DNA from: Geoglobus sp. | Lineage (GTDB): Archaea > Halobacteriota > Archaeoglobi > Archaeoglobales > Archaeoglobaceae | Length of the DNA: 14,287 bases | Direction of reading: 5' to 3' | Assembly: GCA_027016965.1 (NCBI GenBank) | Contig: JALURI010000106.1 | Location: 1-14,287, forward strand | Shown here: one piece after another, positions 13,513 to 14,287 of the stretch | How positions within the stretch are numbered: position 1 is the first letter of the stretch | Layout: each line of letters starts with the position of its first letter | Position numbers and translations under genes: made by a program | The notes under the pieces: generated by a model | The model's database searches: none | Seen by the model: only the letters and a program-made list of their open reading frames with translations | What the model was told of the DNA's origin: nothing

Positions 13513-13524
13513 AAAAACAAAAAA
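13513..13524 (-). terminator. Oligo-T terminator after the inositol-phosphate synthase gene
   Basis: The minus strand has TTTTTT-G-TTTTT about 35 bases past the stop codon of the upstream gene and before the tbp promoter, a typical archaeal T-rich terminator. Confidence 0.45.
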
Positions 13525-13558
13525 GCAATGATTTTCGAACCTTTTTGATGCTTGAGGG

Positions 13559-14287
13559 TTACATTGTTTCCTCAAACCACTTCACAAGCTCTTCAAACTG
13601 GGAATGTGTGTTGACATTGTCGGTGTCCATTGGACTCTTGAAGAAGAAGCCCATCTCTTTTACGACTCCATACACACCTTTCTTCTTTGCAAAAAGCAGA
13701 AATCTCGCTATGTCTATTGTTAGCGGTGCCGCAACTATTGCATCTATTGCATCCCAGATAAAGTAAAATTTCATTTTAGTACCCAGAAATCCTTCAAAGT
13801 GTATGAAATCAAATGCTGTTTTGTTGTCTACAAGAGAGGGGAAGTAATCAATCTGTGTTATGCTAAATGGAGAGTAGCCATACACCTTTTCAAGGACCCT
13901 ATCCTTGCTTATCACTTTACTCTCCTTGTTCTCACTGTGACTCAGAACAAGTCCATCTAAGTCACCAAGAATGTTGTAGCTCATCCATCCGAGAACTTTG
14001 AGATTTCGATATGCAAACATTGGAGCGAGAGTTGTTTTCACAAGAGTTTCTCCTGTTTTTCCATCATTTCCTGCATGGGGAACTTTCTTTTCGATTGCAA
14101 GCTCCTTCAATGCAGGAATTGATGAACCAGCACTTGGTGTAAAGTTGCCGTAAGGAATTCCATTTTTCAAAGCCACATAAGCATAAAGGATGCTTGCAGA
14201 GGCGAATTCCCTGACATCATTCTCGATCATTTTCTCAAATCCATCAAGACTTCCATGGTAGTGCTGGCTGTAGTTAAGGAGAGGCTC
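13559..14287 (-). CDS. ino1: myo-Inositol-1-phosphate synthase (5' end off the right edge)
   Basis: NAD-dependent enzyme converting glucose 6-phosphate to L-myo-inositol 1-phosphate, the precursor of di-myo-inositol phosphate (a heat/salt solute of hyperthermophiles) and of inositol phospholipids. The last 242 codons are present and the frame runs open through base 14287, so the ATG at 14230 is internal; the full protein is usually about 390 aa. Conserved blocks include GNFTPS, HAGNDGKTGETLVKT, MFAYRNLKVLGWMSYN, SLVDNKTAFDF, the catalytic-region MKFYFIWDAIDAIVAAP, and LLFAKKKG near the end. The resemblance to the Archaeoglobus fulgidus enzyme is strong as I recall it. The N-terminal NAD-binding Rossmann part is outside the window. 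Confidence 0.94.
   Translation of the reverse strand, partial: EPLLNYSQHYHGSLDGFEKMIENDVREFASASILYAYVALKNGIPYGNFTPSAGSSIPALKELAIEKKVPHAGNDGKTGETLVKTTLAPMFAYRNLKVLGWMSYNILGDLDGLVLSHSENKESKVISKDRVLEKVYGYSPFSITQIDYFPSLVDNKTAFDFIHFEGFLGTKMKFYFIWDAIDAIVAAPLTIDIARFLLFAKKKGVYGVVKEMGFFFKSPMDTDNVNTHSQFEELVKWFEETM

Noticed and set aside
1..14287. CRISPR arrays, tRNA or rRNA genes, insertion sequences
   Set aside because: No regularly spaced repeats, cloverleaf-like sequence, rRNA signature or transposase reading frame was seen by eye; the Cas4-like gene alone is not evidence for a CRISPR locus.

Overview
The window is a stretch of archaeal chromosome, most likely from a thermophilic euryarchaeon close to Archaeoglobales. 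Domain-level evidence is strong: TATA-binding protein, RNA polymerase subunit Rpo7, Spt4, ribosomal proteins S24e and S27ae, a separate Kae1/Bud32 pair, the archaeal GTP-dependent dephospho-CoA kinase, and AT-rich TATA-like boxes about 25-35 bases upstream of many starts. The order-level guess is weaker. It rests on a remembered close resemblance of the inositol-1-phosphate synthase to the Archaeoglobus fulgidus enzyme and on the gene mix. Genes are tightly packed, with overlaps of 1-24 bases. I see no rRNA, tRNA, CRISPR array, insertion sequence or prophage.

Layout. Positions 1-3699 lie on the minus strand: a DRG-family GTPase cut by the left edge, a LeuC/HacA-type dehydratase large subunit, and an AMP-forming acetyl-CoA synthetase-like enzyme with several altered motifs. 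A divergent promoter region (3700-3860) leads to a plus-strand redox pair, a CPYC glutaredoxin overlapping a ferredoxin:thioredoxin-reductase catalytic subunit. These converge, tail over tail, on a stand-alone Cas4-like nuclease (minus), which lies downstream of an aspartate kinase (minus). A 341-base divergent gap (6395-6735) holds the promoters of the aspartate kinase and of a B12-binding radical SAM enzyme. It also holds a possible unannotated four-cysteine micro-gene.

From 8168 to 11507 on the plus strand runs an unbroken information-processing operon: rpo7, spt4, dephospho-CoA kinase, rps24e, rps27ae, kae1, bud32. Each gene overlaps or nearly touches the next. It links transcription (Rpo7, Spt4), the small ribosomal subunit (S24e, S27ae), CoA synthesis, and the KEOPS enzymes that make t6A in tRNA. 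A polytopic Agl23-type GT-C membrane protein follows, converging with tbp (minus). The right edge holds the 3' two-thirds of myo-inositol-1-phosphate synthase (minus).

No clearly new system stands out. The most interesting leads are the possible four-cysteine micro-gene whose ATG sits in a hairpin loop (6495-6632), the palindromes beside the promoters of the Rpo7 operon and of tbp, the coupled glutaredoxin/FTR pair with a CFC in place of CHC, the orphan Cas4-like nuclease, and the altered signature motifs of the acetyl-CoA synthetase homologue.
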